Assembly (NCBI GenBank): GCA_009776345.1
Contig: WRLS01000010.1
Span: 1-22,622 of the forward strand
Source: Oscillospiraceae bacterium
GTDB lineage: Bacteria; Bacillota; Clostridia; Oscillospirales; Ruminococcaceae
Length of the DNA stretch: 22,622 nucleotides
Direction: 5' to 3'
Part shown: positions 1-6,362 of the stretch, in pieces
How positions within the stretch are numbered: position 1 is the stretch's first letter
Layout: every line of letters begins with the position of its first letter
The notes under the pieces: model-generated
Seen by the model: only the letters and a program-made list of their open reading frames with translations
Told to the model about the DNA's origin: nothing
Databases searched by the model: none
Made by a program: the position numbers and the translations under genes

Positions 1-9
1 TGCTTTGCC

Positions 10-198
10 CTATAATCCGCCCAATCGCTCAGCCGAGCCGAGCTCCAGGTCTCGAACGCGGAAAAAGGTATTATGAATAAAAGAAATCAAAGACTTTTTC
101 CGCTGTTATTACGTGCGCGGGCGCTTCCGGGCGTCGCTCTTTCCTTTAGGTTTGTGCCTACTTGCCTTTGTAGCTTATTCCCCTCCTTGGAGGGGTGG
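10..198. repeat. C-a intergenic repeat, copy 1
   Basis: This stretch is repeated in reverse-complement orientation at about 15121-15308, with most bases matching by eye. It ends in two adjacent small hairpins: CCCCTCC-TT-GGAGGGG at 180-195 and GGCGC-GTAT-GCGCC at 197-210, followed by GGGGTGGTTTT. That order (G-rich hairpin, short variable hairpin, G-rich end, TTTT) resembles the right end of the B elements. A reading frame opens through it into murQ from 73, but the non-coding inverted copy and the MurQ length argue against coding. It may continue left of the window. Confidence 0.8.
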
Positions 199-270
199 CG
201 CGTATGCGCCGGGGTGGTTTTATATAGGCGCAACCCTATAAAAAATTATAACCAAGAAAGGTTTCGACAT

Positions 271-1173
271 ATGTCCGGTATTACAGGCGGGATCCCAACC
301 GAAGGCCGCAGGGCGGCAAGCGCGGATATCGACAAGGCCGGTACCCTTGAAATGCTGCGGATAATAAACGGCCGTGACAAGGAGATCGCTTTTGCGGTGG
401 AAAAAACGCTCGGGCAGGTTGCGCTCGCGGTCGAAAGCGGGGAGCGCGCAATACGCGCGGGCGGGCGCGTTGTATACTGCGGCGCGGGTACCTCCGGTAG
501 GCTCGGTGTCCTGGACGCGTCTGAATGCCCGCCGACCTATGGCGTACCCCCCGAAATGTTCACGGGGCTGATTGCGGGGGGCATCGGCGCGCTTCTGAAA
601 AGCGCCGAAGGCGCGGAGGACGACCCGGAGCTGGGCAAATCCGATTTAATGGGGATAAATTTTTGCGCGGATGATTTTTTAGTGGGCATAGCGGCGAGCG
701 GGCGCACACCGTATGTAATCGGCGCTATGATGTACGCAAAAGGGCTTGGTGCGCCTGTTGCGGCGGTAACCTGCCATGGCGGGTCTGAGATGGCGAAGCT
801 CGCGGATATTTCCATCGCGCCGGATACCGGCCCGGAGGTAATCACCGGCAGTACGCGGATGGGCGCGGGTACCGCCCAAAAAATGGTACTGAACATGGTT
901 TCCACAGGCATAATGATAAAAATGGGAAAAGTTTACGGCAACCTCATGGTTGACCTTCGCCCCACGAACAAAAAGCTGGAAGACCGCGCAAGGCGTATTA
1001 TATGCGGGGCCGCGGGCTGTGACTACCGGCGCGCGGGGGAGCTTTTGGAGCTTGCGGGGATGAATCCCAAAACAGCAATCGTCATGGAAAAAACAGGGCT
1101 GGACAGGGAAAACGCACAGCGGCTTTTGGACAGCAGCGGCGGCAGAATTGCCGGCACTTGCGGGGAACGCTAA
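271..1173 (+). CDS. murQ: N-acetylmuramic acid 6-phosphate etherase MurQ
   Basis: MurQ cleaves the D-lactyl ether of MurNAc-6-phosphate to give GlcNAc-6-phosphate and lactate in the cytoplasm, a step of peptidoglycan recycling and MurNAc use. The product is 300 aa, close to the family length. Its SIS-type fold shows the signature GAGTSGRLGVLDASE at about residues 71-85, where E85 matches the catalytic Glu of the LDASE motif, and GAED at 114-117 carries the second conserved Glu. Another conserved stretch is TGPEVITGSTRMGAGTAQK. The start at 271 was chosen because it follows AGAAAGG and gives the family N-terminus; the frame is open upstream to 73 but that part lies in a repeat. The acetyltransferase gene follows after 20 nt, suggesting co-transcription. 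Confidence 0.96.
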   Translation: MSGITGGIPTEGRRAASADIDKAGTLEMLRIINGRDKEIAFAVEKTLGQVALAVESGERAIRAGGRVVYCGAGTSGRLGVLDASECPPTYGVPPEMFTGLIAGGIGALLKSAEGAEDDPELGKSDLMGINFCADDFLVGIAASGRTPYVIGAMMYAKGLGAPVAAVTCHGGSEMAKLADISIAPDTGPEVITGSTRMGAGTAQKMVLNMVSTGIMIKMGKVYGNLMVDLRPTNKKLEDRARRIICGAAGCDYRRAGELLELAGMNPKTAIVMEKTGLDRENAQRLLDSSGGRIAGTCGER

Positions 1174-1193
1174 AAACAAAGGGGGAAGGTTTT

Positions 1194-2153
1194 ATGCTAA
1201 TACGTACATACAAAGCCGACGATGAGGCGGCGGCAATCAAGCTTTGGAACGACAGCCTGCCGAGGGACCAAATTGACAGGATGAACTTTTATAACCGTAT
1301 AATCTGCGACGTCAACTTTGACCCGTCGGGCTATCTGCTGGCTTTTGTTGACGGCCTGCCTGCCGGTTTCCTTTACTGTACAAGGCGGCAGATACCCGAC
1401 GAAATCAGCGGGCTTGAGCAGGGCAAGGGCTGGATCGTGGCAATGGGCGTGCATCCCGATTTCAGGCGGCGCGGAGTTGGGCGCGCTTTAGTCGGGAAAG
1501 CCGAAGAATTTTTGCGCGGCGCGGGGGTGGAGCGGATCGATGTCGGCACATACGCCACGAATTATATTGTACCCGGCGTGGATAAAGACGCGTATGACTG
1601 CGGCGTAAAGTTTTTCGAGGCTCTGGGCTTTGAAAACCGCGGCGAATGCTGCGCGATGAGCATGAGTTTGCACGGCTACACCTATCCCGAAAAATACAAA
1701 CAAAAACGCAAAAAACTGGAAGCGGAAGGCTTTAGCATCGCGGCTTACAAAGACTGCGACGCCTTGCCGCTGTTCGCGTTTATGCGGGAGGATTTCCCCC
1801 ACTGGCTGCCGAATGTGCGCGCCTGCACGCTGTCCGGCAAAGCCCCGGAGCGCATGATCATAGCAAAGGATAAAGACGGCGCGGTGGTGGGCTTTGCCAT
1901 GCGCGGCATGGACGGTACGGAGGAGCGCTTCGGCCCATTCGGCACAAAACCGGGCTTGCAGGGGCTGGGGCTTGGTTCCGTTATTTTCAACGAAATGATG
2001 CAGTCCATGGCCAGCCGCCGCATTTTTTACACCTATTTCCTGTGGACAAACGGCCGCAATCTTGAGATTTACGCCACCTGGGGCATGAAAATTTTCCGCA
2101 CATTTTGTTTGATGGGGAAAATAATATATAGTCAGTCAATTTCAAAACGGTAA
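1194..2153 (+). CDS. Tandem-GNAT N-acetyltransferase
   Basis: The product is 319 aa with two GNAT folds. The first (about residues 1-165) carries the acetyl-CoA pyrophosphate loop RRRGVGRA at 91-98. The second (about 175-310) has a matching QGLGLG loop. The substrate is not evident; placed after murQ and before a PIG-L deacetylase homologue and a sugar importer, an amino-sugar or muropeptide-derived amine is a reasonable inference. The start at 1194 follows GGGGGAAGG with good spacing. The C-terminus is odd: the natural end seems to be around ...FCLMGK, and the last residues (about IIYSQSISKR) plus the TAA come from a cloverleaf repeat starting near 2128. The repeat has therefore replaced the original stop. 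Confidence 0.88.
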   Translation: MLIRTYKADDEAAAIKLWNDSLPRDQIDRMNFYNRIICDVNFDPSGYLLAFVDGLPAGFLYCTRRQIPDEISGLEQGKGWIVAMGVHPDFRRRGVGRALVGKAEEFLRGAGVERIDVGTYATNYIVPGVDKDAYDCGVKFFEALGFENRGECCAMSMSLHGYTYPEKYKQKRKKLEAEGFSIAAYKDCDALPLFAFMREDFPHWLPNVRACTLSGKAPERMIIAKDKDGAVVGFAMRGMDGTEERFGPFGTKPGLQGLGLGSVIFNEMMQSMASRRIFYTYFLWTNGRNLEIYATWGMKIFRTFCLMGKIIYSQSISKR

Positions 2154-2211
2154 ACCGTTTTGAAACCGTGGGCTTTGCCCACGGGCACACCAAAGGTGTG
2201 CGACTGACTAT
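2128..2211. repeat. Three-armed cloverleaf element 1
   Basis: An 84-nt element forms a near-perfect four-way junction. The closing stem is ATAGTCAGTC (2128-2137) with GACTGACTAT (2202-2211), 10 bp perfect. After two bases (AA) come three abutting hairpins: TTTCAAAACGG-TAAA-CCGTTTTGAAA (2140-2165), CCGTGGGC-TTT-GCCCACGG (2166-2184) and GCACACC-AAA-GGTGTGC (2185-2201). All arms are perfectly paired and only the two bases AA are unpaired outside the loops. It overlaps the 3' end of the acetyltransferase gene. It is not a tRNA: the loops are 3-4 nt, with no anticodon or T loop. Confidence 0.9.
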
Positions 2212-2218
2212 GCAACAA

Positions 2219-2290
2219 GGTCAACGCCGCCTTTGGCGGCGCGCGGCGTATGCCGCGTCTTAAAAACAGTAAACTGTTTTTAAGTTGACC
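2219..2290. repeat. Three-armed cloverleaf element 2
   Basis: A second cloverleaf follows the first by 7 nt. The closing stem is GGTCAA(C) at 2219-2225 with (G)TTGACC at 2284-2290. Inside are three contiguous hairpins: GCCGCC-TTT-GGCGGC (2226-2240), GCGCGGC-GTAT-GCCGCGT (2241-2258, one G.T pair) and CTTAAAAACAG-TAAA-CTGTTTTTAAG (2259-2284). The architecture equals element 1 (closing stem plus three arms, no linkers), but every arm has a different sequence. It lies 31 nt upstream of the next start codon, so it would be in the leader of the downstream gene. Confidence 0.88.
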
Positions 2291-2321
2291 GGTTATAATA
2301 ATCCAGAAAGGCGTTTTACCG

Positions 2322-3365
2322 ATGAATAATATGACTTCAAGGGAGCGGGCGATTGCCGTTTACGATTTCCGCGTTACCGACCGTCCCTGCATTGATTTAA
2401 TGGAAGGCACGGTTTGGCAGGAGCTTGCGGAGGATTTTGCCGCAAACTTTTCGCTGTGCGATGCAGAAGCCATTCAAAAAGCGCTGGGCAGCGATTTCCG
2501 CTGGCGGGTATTCCCCAGTATCATCGACCCTTTTGATGGGTCTGTACAGCTTTCCCCTTTAAACAAGGGCAATTACTCCGACAGCCTTGGTGTGCGCCCC
2601 CTGCAAAAAGCAAAAACCCCGGGCGATGTCCGCAGGCTTTACAGGCCCGACCCCGGCAAAACAGATATACCGGATTGGCGCGCTTTCCGTGCGGAATACC
2701 CGGACAAGGCATTGGTCTGCTGCCCGGGCTGGATGCCGAATTTCGCCGGTGCCGCCGATGATTTCGGCATGGAAACAGCGCTGGCTTTGCTTGTGGAGGC
2801 CCCTGAGGTCATAGAGGAATACATAAAAATAAAAAGCGCTTGCGCCCTTGAAATCGTGCGCAGGTGCATAAAAGCCGGGGCGGGGGAATATTGTGACTTT
2901 TTCTGGCTGGGGGACGATTTTTCCGGGGAAACCGCGATGCTGTTATCGCCCGTTATGTGGCGGGAGTTTTTCAAAGAACCGCTGCGCCTTCAGGTGCAAG
3001 AAGCCCGCGCGGCGGGGCTTAGGGTGATGTTCCATTCCTGCGGCAACGCGGCGGCGGTATACGGGGACTTCATAGAAATCGGCATAAACGCCCATTGCGG
3101 CGTGCAGACCTCCTGCCCGGGGATGAGCGCCGAGGAGCTGGCGCAAAAAATCGGCGGGCGGCTGGTAATCCACGGGGGCGTGGACGCGCAGACAACACTC
3201 GTCTGGGGGGACGAGGCTGAAGTTATTACCCAGACAAAGCGCAATATTGCGGCTTTTTCCCATTGTAATGGATATGTTGTATCCAATTCGCACCACGGCA
3301 TGGCTGATATCGGCGCAAACAAGCTTGCCGCTATGTCCAAAGCCGCGGGCAGATGGATGGAATAA
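2322..3365 (+). CDS. Uroporphyrinogen decarboxylase-like (URO-D superfamily) protein
   Basis: The 347-aa product belongs by sequence pattern to the URO-D superfamily, a TIM-barrel group that includes heme-pathway HemE and corrinoid/cobalamin methyltransferases of the MtbA type. It has the metal-site motif HSCG (H238, C240), followed by GGVDAQTTL and a C-terminal VSNSHHG motif, as in methyltransferase-like members rather than true HemE. The start at 2322 follows AGAAAGG; a second ATG lies three codons downstream. No heme genes are nearby. Its position between sugar-processing genes and a sugar importer suggests a demethylation or other accessory role on the imported compound, but that is inference. 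The PIG-L gene follows after 25 nt. Confidence 0.85.
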   Translation: MNNMTSRERAIAVYDFRVTDRPCIDLMEGTVWQELAEDFAANFSLCDAEAIQKALGSDFRWRVFPSIIDPFDGSVQLSPLNKGNYSDSLGVRPLQKAKTPGDVRRLYRPDPGKTDIPDWRAFRAEYPDKALVCCPGWMPNFAGAADDFGMETALALLVEAPEVIEEYIKIKSACALEIVRRCIKAGAGEYCDFFWLGDDFSGETAMLLSPVMWREFFKEPLRLQVQEARAAGLRVMFHSCGNAAAVYGDFIEIGINAHCGVQTSCPGMSAEELAQKIGGRLVIHGGVDAQTTLVWGDEAEVITQTKRNIAAFSHCNGYVVSNSHHGMADIGANKLAAMSKAAGRWME

Positions 3366-3390
3366 CACTACAAATAAGGAGGCTATCTTC

Positions 3391-4101
3391 ATGGAAAAAA
3401 CAAAAAGGCATATCATGGCTATCGGCGCGCATATCGGTGATATGGAGCTTACCACCGGCATGACGCTCGCCAAAAACTTCCTGCTGGGCGGCAAGGCAAC
3501 GACCGTTGCGCTGACCGCGGGGGAGCGCGGCGCGCCTCCCGGGTCCGACGACGCGGCGATTGAGGCGTTCCGCCTTAAAAACATCGCAAGCGCGGAAGAA
3601 TTTGCATCAGCGATGGGCGGCAAATTCATTGACGTCGGCTACCCGGACGGCGAAGCGCCGGATAACAAAGAGCTGCGCCTGAAGCTCTGCGATATCATCC
3701 GCGAGGAAAAGCCCGATGTAATCCTCACGCATTGGGGAAACAGTATGCACGTTGACCATATAACCGCGAACAGGGCGGTTAACGATGCGATCTATTTCGC
3801 AAGCCTAAGGGGGCTTGACCGCAAATTCCCGCCCCATTCCTGCACCGGCCCGTACTACGCGGAAAACTGGGAGGACGCCCACGGCTTTGTCCCGTATGTG
3901 TATGTCGACGTGTCTGATTCTTACGAGCTTTGGGAGGGCGCGGTCAAAAAGCTTTGGCTCACGCTGAACTCCCCGTGGTTCAAATATCTGGAATATTACG
4001 ATGCGCTAAGCCGTTCGCGCGGCGCTTTAATACACAAAAAACGCGCGGAATGTTACATGGTAAACCCGCATGATATGAAGCTTGTGAAGGACTGCCTCTA
4101 G
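3391..4101 (+). CDS. PIG-L family deacetylase homologue (altered active-site motif)
   Basis: The 236-aa product resembles PIG-L/LmbE zinc-dependent N-acetylglucosamine deacetylases. The usual AHPDDxE motif reads AHIGDME (residues 13-19). The metal ligands H14 and D17 are kept, but the Asp normally acting as general base is Gly16. The downstream motif with H114, H120 and D122-H123 (HWGNSMHVDH) is intact and supplies the third ligand. The start at 3391 follows TAAGGAGG at 3375-3382; upstream frame belongs to the previous gene's shadow. With murQ, the acetyltransferase and the importer, a role on N-acetylated amino sugars is likely. Whether it is active with Gly16 is unclear. Confidence 0.88.
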   Translation: MEKTKRHIMAIGAHIGDMELTTGMTLAKNFLLGGKATTVALTAGERGAPPGSDDAAIEAFRLKNIASAEEFASAMGGKFIDVGYPDGEAPDNKELRLKLCDIIREEKPDVILTHWGNSMHVDHITANRAVNDAIYFASLRGLDRKFPPHSCTGPYYAENWEDAHGFVPYVYVDVSDSYELWEGAVKKLWLTLNSPWFKYLEYYDALSRSRGALIHKKRAECYMVNPHDMKLVKDCL

Positions 4102-4123
4102 CCAATTATTACATTTTTTCGTC

Positions 4124-4135
4124 TTTGTATACAAA
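4124..4135. promoter_or_regulatory. Palindrome TTTGTATACAAA, possible operator
   Basis: A perfect 12-bp palindrome sits 14 bp upstream of the -35 box of the transporter promoter. This is a plausible binding site for a dimeric regulator. No regulator gene is in the window and the motif is AT-rich, so chance remains possible. Confidence 0.35.
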
Positions 4136-4149
4136 ATGTTCATATTTTC

Positions 4150-4179
4150 TTGACTTTAGGTATGCTTATGTGATATTCT
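4150..4179 (+). promoter_or_regulatory. Promoter of the sugar ABC transporter genes
   Basis: TTGACT (4150-4155) and TATTCT (4174-4179) are separated by 18 bp, and a TG at 4171-4172 makes an extended -10. It lies in the 122-bp gap between the PIG-L and permease genes, the only AT-rich gap in this locus, so the transporter may be transcribed separately from murQ. Confidence 0.6.
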
Positions 4180-4223
4180 ATTAAAACAACCGAAATTTCA
4201 TATCAGGGGCGGGGTGTGCCGAA

Positions 4224-5195
4224 ATGGTAAGGCAAGCAAGCGCAGGGCCCGACAACATAACGCACAAAAAAAGAAAGCGCCGCTTTGGCAGCGACAACTG
4301 GGAGCTGACTATCTTAGGGCTGCCGGTGGTTGCCTGGTTTTTCCTCTTTTCCTATCTGCCCATGTTCGGTATCATAATCGCGTTTAAAAGGTACCGTCCT
4401 GTGGGGGCAAACTTTTTCGACAGCCTGTGGAAAAGCGACTGGGTGGGGTTCGAGAACTTCCTGTTCCTGTTCCGCAGCCCGGACGCGGCAATTATTTTCC
4501 GCAACACAATCCTGTACAACGCGGTATTTATCACATTGGGCATAAGCGTGGCGGTCACACTGGCGATCATGATCTCCATGCTGTATTCCCAGGTACTGGC
4601 GAAGGTTACGCAGACGATGATATTCCTGCCGCACTTTTTGTCCTGGGTCGTCGTCGGTTATTTTGTGTTCTCCTTCCTCAGCACCGACCGCGGGCTGGTA
4701 AACAACCTGCTTATTTCTATGGGGCGGCAGCCCGTGCAGTGGTACATAGATACTGCCCCATGGCCCTACTTCCTTATCTTTATCAATTTATGGAAGGGCA
4801 TGGGCTACAGCATGGTGGTGTACCTTGCCAGCATTGCCGGGATCGATATCAGCCTTTACGAAGCCGCCGCAATAGACGGCGCCAAAAAATGGCAGCAGGT
4901 AAAGCATATTACCTTGCCGATGCTCAAGCCGATTATCACCATCATGTTTATTTTGGCGGTGGGGCGCATCTTTATGTCGGACTTCGGCCTGTTCTACTTT
5001 GTCCCCAGAAACTCCGGCCCGCTGTTTAACGTAACGCAGACCGTCGATGTCTACGTTTACAACGCCCTCTTCCGCCTCAACAACATCGGCATGGCGGCGG
5101 CTTCGGGCTTTACGCAGTCTATAGCCGGGTTTATCACCATTGTCAGCGCGAACTATATTGTCCGCAAATTAACGCCCGAAAACTCATTATTCTAA
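4224..5195 (+). CDS. Sugar ABC transporter permease, LplB type
   Basis: A 323-aa inner-membrane permease with about six membrane segments. The first follows a basic N-terminus (HKKRKRRFGSDNW) and begins near LTILGLPVVAWFFLFSYLPMF. The cytoplasmic EAA loop is clear: EAAAIDGAKKWQQVKHITLP, the contact for the ABC ATPase. It matches the LplB/YtcP branch of carbohydrate uptake permeases, which import complex oligosaccharides with a large lipoprotein binding protein. The start follows a G-rich site (AGGGGCGGGG). The partner permease starts 16 nt downstream. The ATPase is absent from the window. Confidence 0.93.
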   Translation: MVRQASAGPDNITHKKRKRRFGSDNWELTILGLPVVAWFFLFSYLPMFGIIIAFKRYRPVGANFFDSLWKSDWVGFENFLFLFRSPDAAIIFRNTILYNAVFITLGISVAVTLAIMISMLYSQVLAKVTQTMIFLPHFLSWVVVGYFVFSFLSTDRGLVNNLLISMGRQPVQWYIDTAPWPYFLIFINLWKGMGYSMVVYLASIAGIDISLYEAAAIDGAKKWQQVKHITLPMLKPIITIMFILAVGRIFMSDFGLFYFVPRNSGPLFNVTQTVDVYVYNALFRLNNIGMAAASGFTQSIAGFITIVSANYIVRKLTPENSLF

Positions 5196-5211
5196 AAAAG
5201 GGGGGATAATA

Positions 5212-6150
5212 ATGACGACCCAACGGGACCGCAAGCAGATGGAAGGCTTCCACAAAAACAATCGGATACCGGTGCCTGTAAACGTAATCTTCTCCTGCGT
5301 ATTTATCTTTTTGGCGGCGATATGCGTCCTTCCCCTCATCTTTGTCATCATCATCTCCCTTTCTACCGAGGAATCAATCCAGCGCATCGGCTATTCCTTT
5401 TTCCCGCAGGGGTGGACGGGTTTCGCCTATGAGTATGTTATGAACTCCAGCGAAACCGTCGGGCGCGCGTTTTTGGTTTCCATCGGCGTTACGGTAACAG
5501 GCACAATCTTCGGGCTTATGATGAATTCCAGCATGGGCTATGTGCTTTCCCGCGCATCCTTCAAGCTTAAAAAGCACTACACCATGATAATTTTTATCCC
5601 CATGCTGTTCAGCGGCGGCCTGGTTGCCTCCTACATGGTAATCACGCAGTTCCTGGGGCTTACAAACACCTACGGCGCTTTGATTTTGCCGATAGGCGTA
5701 ACGCCGTTTTATATCATAATCCTGCGAACGTTTTTCCAGACCACGGTGCCGGATTCAATTATAGAATCGGTCAAGGTGGACGGCGGGAACCAGTTCCTCA
5801 TCTTTTTCCGTATCGTTTTGCCGATATCCTTGCCCGCGCTGGCGACGATCGGGCTGTTCCTGTCCTTCGCGTACTGGAACGACTGGTTTATGGCGCTGCT
5901 GTATATCCGGTCCACCCATATGCAAATGTATCCCCTGCAATACGTGCTGATAAGCATCGAGCGCAACATGGACTTCCTTTTGCGCAACGCGGAGTTTTTC
6001 GGCGCTGCCATGGACGGCGGCGCAAGGCTCCCCGCCGAAGCTGTCCGCATGGCTCTGGTTGTAATTGCCGTACTGCCGATCGCCTGCTCCTATCCGTTTT
6101 TCCAGAGGTACTTTATCAGCGGTTTAACGATAGGCGCGGTGAAAGGATAA
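5212..6150 (+). CDS. Sugar ABC transporter permease, YtcP/LplC type
   Basis: A 312-aa second permease of the importer, with about six membrane segments starting near residue 22 (VPVNVIFSCVFIFLAAICVLPLIFV is the first). The EAA loop reads ESVKVDGGNQFLIFFRIVLP, and the C-terminus YFISGLTIGAVKG is typical of this branch. The start at 5212 is preceded by AAAAGGGGGGATAATA. It forms a heterodimer with the upstream permease. Its TAA at 6148-6150 is directly followed, with no gap, by an inverted-repeat element, so the element separates it from the binding-protein gene. Confidence 0.93.
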   Translation: MTTQRDRKQMEGFHKNNRIPVPVNVIFSCVFIFLAAICVLPLIFVIIISLSTEESIQRIGYSFFPQGWTGFAYEYVMNSSETVGRAFLVSIGVTVTGTIFGLMMNSSMGYVLSRASFKLKKHYTMIIFIPMLFSGGLVASYMVITQFLGLTNTYGALILPIGVTPFYIIILRTFFQTTVPDSIIESVKVDGGNQFLIFFRIVLPISLPALATIGLFLSFAYWNDWFMALLYIRSTHMQMYPLQYVLISIERNMDFLLRNAEFFGAAMDGGARLPAEAVRMALVVIAVLPIACSYPFFQRYFISGLTIGAVKG

Positions 6151-6311
6151 GAGTCTGTCTAACATCTTTTATACGGCGGTCTTTTGGACAAATTTGCGCC
6201 CCGTTGCGTCAAAAGCCGCAGGAATACACAGAGTATTCCTTTGCGTTTTTTCCTTGCGGTGCATCAAATTTGTTACAAAATCCCATCCGCAAAAAGATAT
6301 TAAACAGACTC
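6151..6311. repeat. E element: 161-bp MITE-like inverted repeat
   Basis: The ends are 20-bp imperfect inverted repeats: GAGTCTGTCTAACATCTTTT at 6151-6170 and AAAAGATATTAAACAGACTC at 6292-6311, 18 of 20 paired. Both mismatches are C-A on this strand, hence G-T wobble on the other. Inside, CAAATTTG occurs at 6189 and 6265, and the apex is AGGAATAC-ACAGA-GTATTCCT (6220-6240). The whole element can fold as one long imperfect hairpin. It carries no ORF of its own. It starts on the base after the permease stop codon. Confidence 0.75.
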
Positions 6312-6362
6312 AAAGGCAATTTTACGATAGCTTTTGTACAACTATAATTTGGAGGTTTTATC

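Noticed and set aside
73..270. N-terminal 66-residue extension of MurQ
   Set aside because: The region is a repeat with an inverted copy elsewhere, MurQ families start near 271, and a good ribosome site precedes 271.
2128..2211. tRNA or tmRNA-like cloverleaf
   Set aside because: Loops are 3-4 nt, there is no 7-nt anticodon loop, no TTCRA T-loop and no acceptor-like 3' end; stems are too long for tRNA arms.
2294..2299. TATAAT as promoter of the URO-D-like gene
   Set aside because: It lies only 5 bp before the ribosome site, so a transcript would start within it; no -35 at a useful distance.
6343..6348. TATAAT as promoter of the binding-protein gene
   Set aside because: It is 2 bp before GGAGG, and transcription would begin inside the ribosome site; the -35 region is weak.
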